From NCBI GenBank assembly GCA_963989385.1, contig OZ022506.1, forward strand, positions 7,605,415-7,669,414: a stretch of DNA of 64,000 bases. Direction: 5' to 3'. The notes beneath the pieces are model-generated. The model made no database searches and was not told the DNA's origin. It saw only the letters and a list, made by a program, of their open reading frames with translations. Shown piece by piece: positions 22,640 to 33,489 of this stretch. Origin of the DNA: Ctena decussata. Lineage: Eukaryota > Mollusca > Bivalvia > Lucinida > Lucinidae. How positions within the stretch are numbered: the first letter of the stretch is position 1; each line of letters opens with the position of its first letter. The position numbers and the translations under genes are program-made.

Positions 22640-23390
22640 GAACTTCGTTAAAATAGTGCAATAGATTATTTCTTATAGCAGAATATTTCCGGCTGAAGAT
22701 TGGTGTACTGATCGTAGGTATTCACGTAACATGTAATCAGTACCAGGCTAATTAAAGCACACCTCCACAAAGGTTTTATCTTATATTCATTACAGACGTA
22801 GAGGTTTGTTATCCCACATTTGGGTCCCTTGCAGTGCGGGCGAACTGTGCTATCCGGTAGCTTTTATTCATGCATTGTCGTGACAACTGCGAAAAAGTTG
22901 ACCTCGAAAAAAGAGCTTCTCAGATGAAGGGCGAACTCCAGTCCTTTGCAAACTCAAAGAGAGGAAAAATATCATATACAAGACTTAGACTGAGAAAGAG
23001 ATACGTTTAAGCAAGTACGTTTACGCAATTAACTAGAGCTAGAGCTACCGATCCCCGAGGTTATAAAACTGTTTTTGTGCTCAACGCAGCTGAGCTGAAT
23101 CGATACATCCAGAGAGATAGAAACAACACATATAAATATGTTTATTAGGAAACCATGAAAGAAATGTTGTTTTTTTAATTACAAATTACCTCCATTTTCA
23201 TAAAATATATAGAGACTTTTTTAATCACGATTATCAATTGATTTCTCAATTTTTAGCAGATTTTGCTTGTTAATATACCGCTATAAATCATGCACTCTAC
23301 CCATCATTAGTTTGATGGAGAATTTTGACTATATATGACGTAACTTCCGGTTAGATTTAAATGCGAAATTTCTTTTGCTGATATTTTCTT
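22640..23390. other. Intron sequence, nothing recognised
   Basis: AT-rich, without further SRCR-type sequence, repeat match or strong open frame. Confidence 0.5.
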
Positions 23391-23394
23391 GTCG

Positions 23395-23770
23395 TGTTTT
23401 CGAAGAAATAATGATATCTCAACACTGCTGTTCAAAAGACATGGTTACACAAATCGATGTGTACTTTTGTCACTTTGTAGGGTCCTGCTACATCGATCAT
23501 CTCCTTCCTTGCACTCTTGTCTGTCTCGTTTCTCGAGAAATAGGGATATAAATGGCTCGGTGTGGGACGCCTGCGCTCGTAAGTTAAAACGTAGGCGTCT
23601 CTTACATGATGTCTGCAGCTACTCTGTCTGGCGGAATGCGTCAGTAAATGTGGCTCGGAGAGGGCTTCGTTTTGCCTGCGAGACTTGCCCATCACCTGTT
23701 TTTTCTTTCAAACCTTTAGCTAATGCGACCCTGACGAAGTGAATACAGAAACGGGCGCCTGTCGGACTAT
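23395..23770 (+). repeat. Interspersed repeat family D
   Basis: Shared with 63500-63960. Blocks in order: 'gcctgcgctcg', 'acgtaggcgtctcttac', 'tgatgtctgcagct', 'gtggctcggagagggc', and near the end 'gacgaagtgaatacagaaac' then 'gcctgtcg'. Short terminal pieces of the same family lie at 32600-32665 and, inverted, 53494-53545. Overlapping frames on both strands (23389-23742, 23432-23695) have no domain. Confidence 0.65.
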
Positions 23771-24697
23771 TTATATTGTGTACTTCTTTTTCCCTTTTTA
23801 AACAAATTTAAAATGCCAGATCGAATGTACAAAAATTTGCGTAGCTGAAAACTGAACCACTTTTTACTTAAATTGTATTGTTCTTATCTTAAATGTGCTT
23901 TACAACTGTACCTTAGTATCTTGGTGTCAAAGTTGGGAGTTCATAGACTCCTCAGACTCAGCCGGTGTTGACAAAAATATTTTCAAGTCCAATTTAAAAG
24001 GGTGCCCACAAGTAAAACAAAGGACGAACATATAGCAAACATGACACACAAATCCACAGCATCTTCAAAGTAAAAACAAATTGCTTTCGCACAAAGCAAA
24101 GTTATTTGTTACTTACATGAGTATAGACATTTTACATTGATGGACCCAGACATGGGGTAATCGTATTTTGTATTCTTATTCGAATACTATTCGAATACAT
24201 TTTCTGAGTATTCATAAAGTATTCTGTATTTGTGGATTCCTAAGAATAAATGTATTTGTATTTGTATTCGAATACATTGCAAATTTCATGTATTCATGAA
24301 TACTTTTATGAATACATTATGAATACTTTTGCCATTTTAAGGAAACATTGATGCATAAAATTACAAAAATTATGGGATCAAGAATGCTAGTGTAGGCACT
24401 TTGAAGACTATACCTCAAAGGTAAATACAGTACATAAAAGAGATCAAAGAATATTAATTTTATTCATTGATTGCTTTGATGCTATAGAAAAGTATTCGAT
24501 CAAAATGACAAGCATTTAATTATTATATGTTTACCACTTTTTAAAGTGTTTTATTATAATTAGTTGTATAAGAGGCATGAAAAGCAGAAGAACATATATA
24601 CAGTATACTTCAGTTGATTTTCATTAGTTCTTTGTTCAGAGATATTTGTGCTATCTAAAGTTCTGATATTAGGAAAGTTCATGAAAAGTGCTTTAAA

Positions 24698-24871
24698 ATG
24701 CCTGCTAAAGTGTTTGAACATTTTGAGATGCCACCAAATGCTACAGGAACTGTGGAAGTTAAGTGTAGGCATTGTGGATCAGTGGTATCTGGACCAGTAC
24801 AGACTACATCCAACTCTGATTTTATTTTCATAAGTTTCTGTAAAAAAATTAAGTTTTTGAACCATAATTGA
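24698..24871 (+). pseudogene. hAT transposase N-terminal stub (partial BED zinc finger)
   Basis: The ATG at 24698 opens 57 codons. MPAKVFEHFEMPPN and VKCRHCGSVVSG are the start of a BED-type zinc finger, with the C-x2-C pair at residues 23 and 26. The reading then breaks after QTTSN and lacks the H-x-H half of the finger, ending at a TGA. BED fingers at the N-terminus of hAT transposases bind the element's own termini. Here the remainder is deleted, so the product cannot be a transposase. Position within the hAT boundaries supports the assignment. It is a remnant, whether or not it is still translated. Confidence 0.75.
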
Positions 24872-25234
24872 AAACCCTGATCATACGCTGCACTCTACAA
24901 TGTCCGATCTTTGTTACCACTGTTAGACAAGATCTCTATTATGGCACTAGGCATCATTAGGTTAAAATTCCAAGTTAGCAAATATAATACCTATATGTCA
25001 TCTTTCAGTAGATTGCCCCAGGACAGTATTAAATAGGGACAAGGCACAGAACTGACAACTAAGCCATGCCATACCTGTACAATTTTTTGACACTTGTTTC
25101 TCAAAAAATAAATACACAATTAGGATTCCATCTTAATATCAGCCAAACATAATTTGAAAAAGAGATTAAAATCACAACAAATGCCCAATCTCATACAATT
25201 TAAGAAAACCCTGTCCAGACACTGCCTTTAACCC

Positions 25235-25413
25235 TTAACCTGCTGAATCAATTAAAATGCCATGATTACTTTTAATTTGATGCAATTTATTGCTATATAT
25301 TTAGAATCAAAATGACTAATAGTGTAGATCCAGATCAGCTGGCTTCTGAAGAAGCCATCTGATCAGGATCTACACTGTTGCAAGGTGGGATATATTTAGA
25401 TTCAGCAGGTTAA
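25235..25413. mobile_element. piggyBac-type MITE (171 bp) nested in the hAT element
   Basis: CCTGCTGAATC at 25239 and GATTCAGCAGG ending at 25409 are perfect 11-bp terminal inverted repeats. They are flanked on both sides by TTAA (25235-25238 and 25410-25413), the piggyBac target duplication. Its centre is a 27-bp-armed hairpin (25321-25376). No coding sequence is present. Confidence 0.82.
25321..25376. repeat. Central hairpin of the nested MITE
   Basis: Arms 25321-25347 and 25350-25376 begin agtgtagatc and end gatctacact. They pair over 27 bp with two mismatches and a 2-nt loop. Confidence 0.9.
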
Positions 25414-25885
25414 GTTTTAATTCATTGCGTTTTCTGTTGCAAGATATCAAGTTGTACCATAGAAAATAAAAGGTTCCTAAAATAGATATGAAAATATCTA
25501 GGACAGGTCAAAAGAAAGAATCTTGTAATCAAAATTATATTTATGTAGTAAAATCTCTGGACTACTAGAGATATGAAAGTTCAGCACAAACTATTGGTTA
25601 ATGAAATTTCCATTTTTATTAAAAAGCATTCAAAAGTATTCGAATACATTTGCAAAGTATTTGTATTTTTATTTGAATACATTCATAAAAAAGTATTTTT
25701 ATTTGTATTCTATATTCTTAAATTGCAAAGTATTTGTATTTGTATTCGAATACTTTTAAAGTATGCGACCCCAAATCTGGATAGACCGGCATTTATTTAT
25801 GCACTTTATGCACAAGTCCTATATGTAGTTATTCAATTACACACAAGTCATATTTATCACTGAAATGCAGCAATTCACACTTATG

Positions 25886-25886
<1 letters not shown>

Positions 25887-25972
<86 letters not shown>
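25887..25972. repeat. (TA)n microsatellite, 86 bp
   Basis: Uninterrupted TA run of 43 dinucleotides. Confidence 0.98.
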
Positions 25973-25975
<3 letters not shown>

Positions 25976-26098
25976 AGAAATGAGACAAACATCAAACAAA
26001 AATCTTCCCGGTAGCACTGGATCCAACAAATGGATTCAAAAGCGAAAGCCGAAAGCGCTCAGTAAATATTGTTTTGCACTGTTGATGATTTAATCCTA

Positions 26099-26100
<2 letters not shown>

Positions 26101-26154
<54 letters not shown>
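26101..26154. repeat. (AT)n microsatellite, 54 bp
   Basis: Uninterrupted AT run. It creates spurious Ile-Tyr frames on both strands. Confidence 0.98.
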
Positions 26155-26156
<2 letters not shown>

Positions 26157-26940
26157 TTGATCAAGTCTTAAGCAAAAGGGTATATTTAAATGAGGCAGGC
26201 ATAACAAAGTTGACGAAACAAGTGTCACAGGAAGTATTAGTAAACACTGAAGCTTCAAATAGGTAAACGTCACTCGATAAAACAATGTCTCACGTTGTTA
26301 TACAACCATCGCCAGACTTGGTGAATAGATACATATGAAATTGACAAACAAATGGTTGGATAGGAAAGAACTTTCGTTTAATGCGGGAATCACAAAAAGA
26401 CTTTTCAATCAACAAATACTGCCGCCAAACGATACAAAAAATCTTTTTCAGTGCAGTGATGTATGTGCAAAGGGCGATAATAAATATGGTAAGAAACCAA
26501 TAACTCACATCGTTCTTCAGTCATGTCAGTAAAGCGAAATCGGATTGCTTATATGCAATGTACTGTTGGCATATTTCATGTGTTATGCGAATCCGGACGC
26601 GGAATCACCAAAACGATAAAACCCATCCATTGAAACAACAAAAATCCATCCTATGACATTTGCTTTACAAGTGCATTTTACTTTAAACATGTTCATATGC
26701 ATTACAATTTTTGGTCACATGAAACAGAAAATACGCGTAGAGGTTTCGCTTTTGTGACGTAATTATTGACTATAGCTTGGTCGAGCTAAGTTTGCAAGCC
26801 GTGTAATCTTTGCTTATGTAAATATTTATGTTTATAGTGCCTAAATATAGACAAGTTTATAATTAGAAGCGTTTGGTGATACCGAAGGTACTTATATTGG
26901 AAAGCTAAAGAATAATGCCTATCTTGTGACCCGTGAATTC
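26155..26940. other. Intron sequence, nothing recognised
   Basis: No repeat match elsewhere in the window and no credible gene. The frames at 26290-26508 and 26335-26532 are overlapping opposites. Confidence 0.4.
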
Positions 26941-26945
26941 AAAGT

Positions 26946-27030
26946 GCGACGTGGCCGAGTGGTCAGGTCAAAGACGGACAAATATACTTTTCTAGATTCG
27001 TGTATACTATGAGTTAGAATCCGGATCACG
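26946..27030 (+). repeat. Degenerate tRNA-Ser/Leu-like sequence
   Basis: 'gtggccgagtggtca' (26951) matches the 5' half and A box of class II tRNAs, and 'gagttagaatccgg' (27011) is close to a B box. A T-rich run (27031-27040) follows like a Pol III terminator. The acceptor stem does not pair, so this is a tRNA pseudogene or SINE head. Confidence 0.4.
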
Positions 27031-27235
27031 TTTCTTTTTTCATTTGTATTTCATTATATTTTCTTTATCATATTCTTTTCTCTTTTCTTTTCTTTTTATC
27101 AATTTATTTTTTTTTTTGTGTATTTAATATATATTCTTTTCTTTTTCTTTCTGTTCTTTTGCCATATAATTCATTTTTTCCTTCTTTTCATTTTTTTTCA
27201 TTTCTTTTTCTGTCTTTTCTTTTTTTTTCATTTTA
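27031..27235. repeat. Pyrimidine-rich tract
   Basis: About 200 bp of mostly 'tttctttt' and 'ttcttttc'. On the other strand it is purine-rich. Confidence 0.85.
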
Positions 27236-28030
27236 AATGCATGTTTTGTCCAATCAATTAAGTAATTGTTGCCGGCTTAGTTGTTGGTGTTGTGTTGAAA
27301 CTGTAGTAGTAGTATTTCAATTCTCATATCGACGTTCACGCTGCACCTCAGCGGAACGAATATATAGCCGCAGTAACGGGGCGCCGATCGTCCGTCCAAG
27401 TGTTGAAACTGTGGCACTGTTAATGTATATGTCAGCCAACCAATCCTCATTGTTGTGTGCAACACAGACAGACCCCAATCAGAATTCAACGGCATTTCCG
27501 TAATCATTTCCCAAACACCAATAAGAAATATGCATATCAACATGCGCATCCCTACAATCTCATCAGCACATTCAATATCTTACATGTACCTGACTTATAC
27601 ATACTACAATACACACTTCTATTTAATCTAAGCCGATTATCTGTTTTTTAAAGATATTTTTTGTTAAACTTATCCATACCTGGAAAACACCTGCGTACTT
27701 CTAACAATAAATCTACCTATATATAGGTATATAAACAATAATATTTACCACAAACAATTACGATAAACATGGCCAATTTAGCGCGACCGAGCTATACTTG
27801 TATAAATGTGTCACTGAAAAATGTTTCTAGTATATCTGATGAGACACGACATCAAAACCCTTATCTCTCTGTCTGTCTCTCTGTCTGTCTCTCTCTCTCT
27901 CTGCACGTGCGTATGAAAATCAAAATGTAAAATAAATAAAAAAATAAGCAAGCAATTCATCATTTCGGACTTACGATTTGGGTACCTTGACCACTATCAT
28001 TTAAAGAAGATAATACATGAAATTCAATAT
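27236..28030. other. Intron sequence with a TCTG/TC microsatellite
   Basis: (tctg/tc)n lies at 27863-27903. Otherwise nothing is recognised. The frames at 27237-27651 show no domain. Confidence 0.5.
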
Positions 28031-28036
28031 AAAAAA

Positions 28037-28150
28037 GATTGGTTATAATATAGATGTTTTGCGACAAACTGCATGCTTGGTGGTTAATCCTCTACATTTT
28101 AGCAGCTTTGCTGACCTCTATGGTTGCACGACGGTTGGTCGGGCTCGGGC
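28037..28150 (+). pseudogene. Penelope-like RT protein, C-terminal remnant
   Basis: The open frame covers only the conserved C-terminal block: YNIDV, TACLVVNP, then a cysteine and TVGR. It is followed by a stop a few residues earlier than in the copy ending at 36719. It has no catalytic motif. It confirms that the downstream repeat is the 3' flank of this element family. Confidence 0.75.
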
Positions 28151-28976
28151 TTTATGAAGGCGCTAACCTAAATCTAACCTAACAGTAACATTAACTGTAA
28201 GCGCCTGATACCTGTTCCGGGACGTCATGGGTCCGACCCACTGTGGTTTAACCGGTAGGCTTCTGCTCCGGAATTTAGGTGTTGCTATTTCTGTGGCTCG
28301 ATCGCAAACTGGTTAAGCCCCGCCCACACTTCCCCATCCAAGTCATTAGGGCCCGAGGCGCACTTCTGTTTTGGTTTTTCTTGGTTGTTGAATATGTTGT
28401 TTATTGCTTTGTCTGTTATTAAAATAGTGTGTGTGTGATGTTTAGGTAAGTCCTAAAATAAACAAAAAAAAAAAAAAAAAAGAAAATAGGTAAAATAATT
28501 TTTTACTGTTTTTCGTTTAACTTGTTCTTGTTGTCTAAATTCATACTTTCTTTGGAATTTTGTGTGAGTGGTTATTGTTTTGCTTGGGTTGAACAACGCA
28601 GTGCCTGAAGAACCAAAGCAGACCTAAGAGCGAGGCCTGGTCGACCACAAACCGGTAAAGCCCCCCTCCCCTAGTAATTTCATTAATTTCCATACAGGTA
28701 AGCGCAAGGCGGCACTTCTGTTTTGGTTCTTCTTGGATGTGTTATGTGTTGTATGTTGCTATGTCGTTTATTGTTATATTGTAGCCCGTTGTCCACCTAC
28801 ATGAGAAAGGGCTGTTCACATGGCTGCCGCCTATGATGTCTTGGGCTGAGACTAATTTTGGGTTGTCTTTTTCCCACATGGTGTCTTTGTTAGGATCTGG
28901 GATTGAATGGTGTCAGTTTCTGAGAATTTACCTATTTACTATTGTGTCAGTTGCTTAGAATTTGTCTACTTACTTT
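28037..28976 (+). mobile_element. 5'-truncated Penelope-like element, divergent subfamily
   Basis: 28037-28150 encodes the last ~38 residues of the RT-bearing protein (IGYNIDVLRQTACLVVNP, then FADLYGCTTVGRA) and a stop. This matches the end of the longer copy at 36580-36719. A tail follows. The tail looks partly duplicated: 'cacttctgttttggtt' plus 'ttcttgg' occurs at 28361 and 28711, with an A-run at 28463-28481 between them. The extreme end, 'gtgtcagtttctgagaattt', recurs as 'gtgtcagttgcttagaattt'. The tail sequence belongs to a subfamily distinct from the 37-kb copy. Confidence 0.75.
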
Positions 28977-29340
28977 TTCATCAAACTTATCAGTAACCAG
29001 GACATGATTAAAACCTCAGACCAGTTTGAAACTTGGCCATATCTTGCAATTTGCCTAATAGTTATTTGCCCTTGAGCACTTAAATAGCCCATTTTTACCT
29101 TGTGATGGGCATAATGCATGCTCGGACTTAGGTGAGCGATTGTTGCCCATTTGGGAAACTTGTTCAAACTTGGTTTAATTAGAACCTGCATAAAATCTTG
29201 GACAAGTTCAATATTATGCCATATTGTAAAATCAGTCTTAGAGTTACTTGCCCTTTAGTGCTAAAAGAAGCCTTTGACTTTATCCCAGGCATAGCATATT
29301 TTTATTTAACTGGATCTTTAAGGTAAAAATGGTTTGCCCA
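28977..29340. repeat. Degenerate ~170-bp satellite, block 1
   Basis: Units carry 'cagtaaccaggaca', 'ttgcccttgagcacttaaat' and 'agcccatttttacc'. The same units recur at 30013-30130 and 31040-31790. The array is broken by later insertions. Confidence 0.65.
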
Positions 29341-29765
29341 TGTTCCTACTTCTGTATGTATTCTCTGCTCTTGAAGGAACTTTTTAAGACTTTAGTTTTA
29401 CCACACTGCAGCTGGTGTTGTGCCGTGTGGAGGCCGTAAAAAGTCTCCCCGTACATCATCAATAGTGCAGATTATATTTTATTTACATTCTTTGAGATCA
29501 GAGAATAGATTCTGAGAAATATGAAATTTGAGATCGGTTTAGACTATTATTCTAGATCATCGTCTCTTATATTATTTGGATCCTTTTGAAACTAATCAGT
29601 CTTTGAATCGACTGCCCAATAAAAATTAAGAAATAACAGTACGCTTTTTTTCTGATTTCGTCACCAGATATTGTCAGTGTCACTGACGAGGCTTTTTTAG
29701 CCGAAACTACGTAGTCTGGCACATGTTCCTACTTCTGTATGTATTCTCTGCTCTTGAAGGAACTT
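29341..29765 (+). repeat. Interspersed repeat family B
   Basis: 'gcagctggtgttgtgccgtg', 'gaggccgtaaaaagtctccc', 'atcatcaatagtgcagatta' and 'ccagatattgtcagtgtcac' match 13100-13400. 'gttcctacttctgtatgtat' with 'tctctgctcttgaaggaact' occurs at both ends (29342 and 29724), so the segment carries a direct repeat. Confidence 0.6.
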
Positions 29766-30012
29766 TTTAAGATTTTTGTTAAATGTTTTTCGTATAATTT
29801 GCTTATTCTGTTGTAACCCTTCTGATGGTCTAAATTATTTAGTTTGGTAAAGATAGCTGAGTTGCCACCTATTTGAGAAAAAGCTGCTGACTCTGCTTAT
29901 CATTTGTAATTTATTGTTTGTTGGGATGTATTTGTCAATATTTCCTTTTGATGTTGGGGATAGGGTTTGGGGTCTGATTCAGTCAGTTCCTGAAGTGTAG
30001 TTACTCTTTAAA
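29766..30012 (+). mobile_element. 5'-truncated Penelope-like 3' tail
   Basis: From 'gttaaatgtttttcgtataa' to 'cagttcctgaagtgtagtta' plus 'ctctttaa'. Same as the final 240 bp of 37170-37412. The satellite resumes at 30013. Confidence 0.8.
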
Positions 30013-30132
30013 TTTTAGTAAAGTTTCAGATAATGAGGATAGGCATATAATTTCAAACGAGCTCAAAGATGAGCAAATCGGAGTAGTCGTTTCAGAGCTA
30101 CTTGCACTTGAAGACCGAAAAAATTTCCCATA

Positions 30133-31033
30133 AAGGACCTGGTATGATAAGGCCCATTTTTGGCCACCAGAAAACTCATTTTTCAAACGTTCTATTTTGA
30201 TCATAAAAATGTATATATAGGAAAGTTCCAACATAGAATGTAACAGCAAACACAAAATTAAGCAGTTCTTGCATGAAATATTTGTGTTTTTAGTCGTGAA
30301 CATACCCATTACCCAGCGGATTTTGACGAAAATGACAAACTCGGTAGCCTTTGTAGCTTTCAAAATATATGAGCCCGGCCTCCAGCACATTTTACATTTT
30401 GTCTTGAGACAAAGTTTAGCTGTATTAACGTGTCATGAAAATATTAAATGTGCTGGAGACCGGGCTTTATGTTTATTTTTAATTTTTTGTTACAAAACTG
30501 ACAGCTTTTAAAACACATTCCCAGCGTTCTCAACATAAACACGCCCATATCTCCACTCATAGACAAAAACAACATATGTTTTGGTATTCATTTTCTTAGT
30601 TAGAACACAAGGAATAATTTGGTACAGATTTTATTTTGATCTTTTGGAATTTTTTGATTAGCGTCTCTGGACTTGCTAAAGTGAGTGGGTGGGGTACCTG
30701 GAGAGGCCTTGTGCAGTGCACAGGTAATTAGCAGTGCTATCTAAAGTATAAGCATTTCATCAAAAGCCTATTATAAATAGCTTTCAAAACCGATTGTAAA
30801 TGACTTATTTCTGTAAAGGACAATGCATTTAACTCTTACTTTTCTTGTATTTTTCCTTCATATTATTGAAACAACATAGGCATGTCAAAATCACGTTATT
30901 CTGAGAATTTACAAAATTGAAACATATTATTTCTGCTTGTTTCCATACGCACAATTAATAAGCATTAGAAACCATGCAGTTTTAAGAGAATTTGAATGGG
31001 GGCCAAAAACGGCCCTTATCATACCAAGTCCTT
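30133..31033 (+). mobile_element. 901-bp TIR DNA element (family C), complete
   Basis: Left end AAGGACCTGGTATGATAAGG and right end, inverted, AAGGACTTGGTATGATAAGG differ at one position in 20. Both ends are flanked by TA (30131-30132, 31034-31035). It has no transposase. A conserved internal hairpin has arms 'gcccggcctccagcacattt' (30371) and 'aaatgtgctggagaccgggc' (30446). The truncated sister copy is at 2953-3775. Small frames inside on both strands carry no domain. It lies inside the ~170-bp satellite. Confidence 0.85.
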
Positions 31034-31039
31034 TACAAA

Positions 31040-31790
31040 GGGAAAAAATGTTGCCCCACGCATAGCAAATTCGTTTCTTATTGGAGCTTGATCAAACTTA
31101 CAGTTACCCAGGACAGGTGTGAACTCTTGGACAGGTCATTTCTCTTAAGTGTTACTTGCTCTTGGGCGCTTAAATAGCACATTGTTACTTTTTCACGGGT
31201 ATAGCGACTTTATTTTTTATTGAAACTTCATCGAACTTGCCAGTAACCAGGATAGGAATAAAACTTCTGAGGAGTTTGAAAGTTAACCATATTGTTAAAT
31301 TTGTGGTAGAGTTACTTTCCCTTGAATGCTTAAATAGTCCATATTTAACCTTGTCTAACACATAGCATATTTATCTTTAATTTGACCTTAATGAAATTGC
31401 AGATATTCAGGACAGGCATAGAATCTCTGCCAAGTTTTGAATTTTGGCGAGATTGGAATAGTCACCTGGGAACTACATGTAGTTGCACTTAAAGACAGAA
31501 CAATTTTCCCATAGACTTACATTAGGAAAAATTGTCCTGGGCATAGCAACATTATTTTTATTGGAACCAGAGCGGACTTGCTGAAAATCAGGACAGGCGT
31601 AAGCTCTTGGGCGTGTTCACTGCCTTATACCTACTAGCCCTTGAGTTCGTAAATAGCCCATGTTTGACCTTGTCTCATCTTTAGCCCGTTTAGTTTTGAT
31701 TTGATGTTTAGGAAACTTGCAGATAACCAAGAAAGGTCTAAAATCTTGGACAAGTTCGAATTTTATATTTTCAAAAACAATTGCTTCCAC
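31040..31790. repeat. Degenerate ~170-bp satellite, block 2
   Basis: About four to five units with 'aggacaggcgtaa', 'actcttgg', 'cccttgag', 'cttaaatagccca' and 'ttgaccttgtct'. Continues the units at 28977-29340 and 30013-30130. Confidence 0.65.
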
Positions 31791-31839
31791 AAATATGCAT
31801 GATAGAAATCAGGTGAGAAATAGTGCCCGTATGAATACT

Positions 31840-32510
31840 TGTTCTAAACAGATTATACAGCAGCTATTCAAATTAGAAAGTTGATATTTGGTACACATGA
31901 ATTAATAACAACAGGTCTTCTTCTACTTATTCTTCCCTGTACCTGTTCACTTATCTTTCTCGCCGCATATTGTCATGACAGATTGCTTAGGAGGTAGAAG
32001 GTTCATATTTGGTATCTGAAATAACAGTGACTGTTTCATCGTGGGATACAACCTGTCACTATTTTCTAATTTTTCCCGGTAGTTGTTTATTGTTGTTCTC
32101 TCTAAACATTTGATAATGAAATGTTTTTGTAACTGATTTCCAAGGCAACTGTTGAAGGTAAAGAGTTCATATTTGGTATATAATTTAACGATGGCTTGTT
32201 GTATAATGGTGTACATAACCAGCCTCTCATTTTTACTTTTTCAGTATTTGTTCGATTTTTTTTTTCTTTTCATACATTTAACAGTGAACGTTTTCGTAAC
32301 AGATTTTTCAGCAAATAACAAAGGTAAAAGGTTCATTTGGTGTATGAGTTGTAAATGTGCTATTGAATCGTATGGCGGAAACTTGGCATTCCGCGGCTTA
32401 TTTAGTACAGTACTTGTCTATTTATCTTCTTACCAGACATTTCATCATGCAATTTTTCATTGGGTATATGAGTTGACAAGGACTCATAGTGTCGTGGGAT
32501 AGACAGCCGG
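31840..32510. repeat. Second degenerate ~160-bp satellite
   Basis: Units are marked by 'ggtagaaggttcatatttgg' (31992), 'ggtaaagagttcatatttgg' (32157) and 'ggtaaaaggttcatttggtg' (32322), each followed by a TATA-like run and 'ttttcagtatttgtt'-type sequence. A further unit lies at 33500-33640 after the intervening insertions. Confidence 0.6.
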
Positions 32511-32599
32511 CATTCAAGTGCATATTCTCGTTTGTTTGTTGTTTACTTAGTGTTTGTTTACTTTTCGTTCTGTTCATGCATTTACGATGAAAATGTTTT

Positions 32600-32665
32600 T
32601 GGGATTTCGCAACACTGAAGAAGCTAAATACAAAAACGCGCGTCTGTCGCACTTAATTTGGTGTG
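32600..32665 (+). repeat. Terminal piece of repeat family D
   Basis: 'acactgaagaagctaaatac' then 'aaacgcgcgtctgtcgcact' and 'taatttggt' match the end of the family D copy at 63900-63955. The inverted copy is at 53494-53545. Confidence 0.65.
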
Positions 32666-33203
32666 GATACGGTAAAACCGTTCTATTTTAACCAGTTTCA
32701 ACTTAGCAACTGGTTATGGTTGAAATTATATTATTGCATAAGAAAATCCATGCCGTACGCTATAAATAGCCATGCATTTACCGGCAAAATGCCACGTTTT
32801 AACAAGGAAATTCACGCGCTGTTGATGCACGGCTTTGTGGCTTTACATATGTAAGATTCAAATCAGTATTCGATGAATACAGAAGCAATGGACAATTGAA
32901 GCTGCAGTTATCGATAAAAGACAAATTCAGATATTGTGAAAATAAAAGTGTAGACGACATCGATTGAAAAATTCAATGAACACGATTTTGACTTGCGAAC
33001 TGCTGCTAAAGGCTTAAAAATCGTAAAAGCGGACCATGGCTTGAAACGAGGAGTTTGACAGAAATACGTAGTGCAGAAGGTATCTGCTAGGTAATGGCGA
33101 TGGGACGAAAAGTAGTGTGTAAACATTTTCCTTATTTTTGTTGCATTGTTTTACATTGCATTAACATTTGCCAGGTCATTTGAAAGCTGTTAAAAACCTC
33201 TTA
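32666..33203. other. Intron sequence, nothing recognised
   Basis: No repeat match or credible gene. Small frames at 32663-32854 and 32908-33126 lack domains. Confidence 0.4.
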
Positions 33204-33481
33204 CTGACCGTTCCAAGGCGGTAGTTCTGTTGTGGTTCTCTGTTGCCTGTGTTTGGTGTCAAAGTTTCTGTGATGTTTTACCTTATGTATGTTCTTATTA
33301 TTTTTGGTTCGGTTTGGGTTGCTGAGTGGCCACCTTTTGGGAACAAGCTGCTCACTCGGTTGGCCATATGTTCTCTGTATCTTGATTATTTGTAATCTTA
33401 GTTGTTTCCATCTATGGTTTGAGGGCTGGATTTGGATTTTGATTGTTTCAGTTCCTGGTCTTTGCATACTTTTTACTTTTA
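33204..33481 (+). mobile_element. 5'-truncated Penelope-like 3' tail
   Basis: It starts at 'ttactgaccgttccaaggcg' and ends 'tttgcatactttttactttt'. Over its length it is almost identical to 4384-4664 (a handful of substitutions), so these two copies are close relatives. The 88-codon minus-strand frame seen in both copies is a chance frame conserved by this identity. Confidence 0.85.
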
Positions 33482-33489
33482 ACAGCTTC

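Larger units (their letters stand above)
24147..25779 (+). mobile_element. Non-autonomous hAT transposon, 1633 bp
   Basis: Ends are CAGACATGGGGT...ACCCCAAATCTG, a hAT-style terminal repeat starting with CAG. They are flanked by the 8-bp duplication GATGGACC (24139-24146) / GATAGACC (25780-25787), with one mismatch. Subterminal regions are dense in 'gtattcgaatac' and 'tatttgtattt' motifs in inverted orientation, probably transposase-binding repeats. Inside is a stub of BED-finger transposase (24698-24871) and a nested TTAA-flanked MITE (25239-25409). Most of the transposase, including the catalytic core and dimerisation region, is absent. Confidence 0.9.

Noticed and set aside
26069..26285. 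Frames of repeated Ile-Tyr on both strands
   Set aside because: They are the translation of the (AT)n microsatellite.
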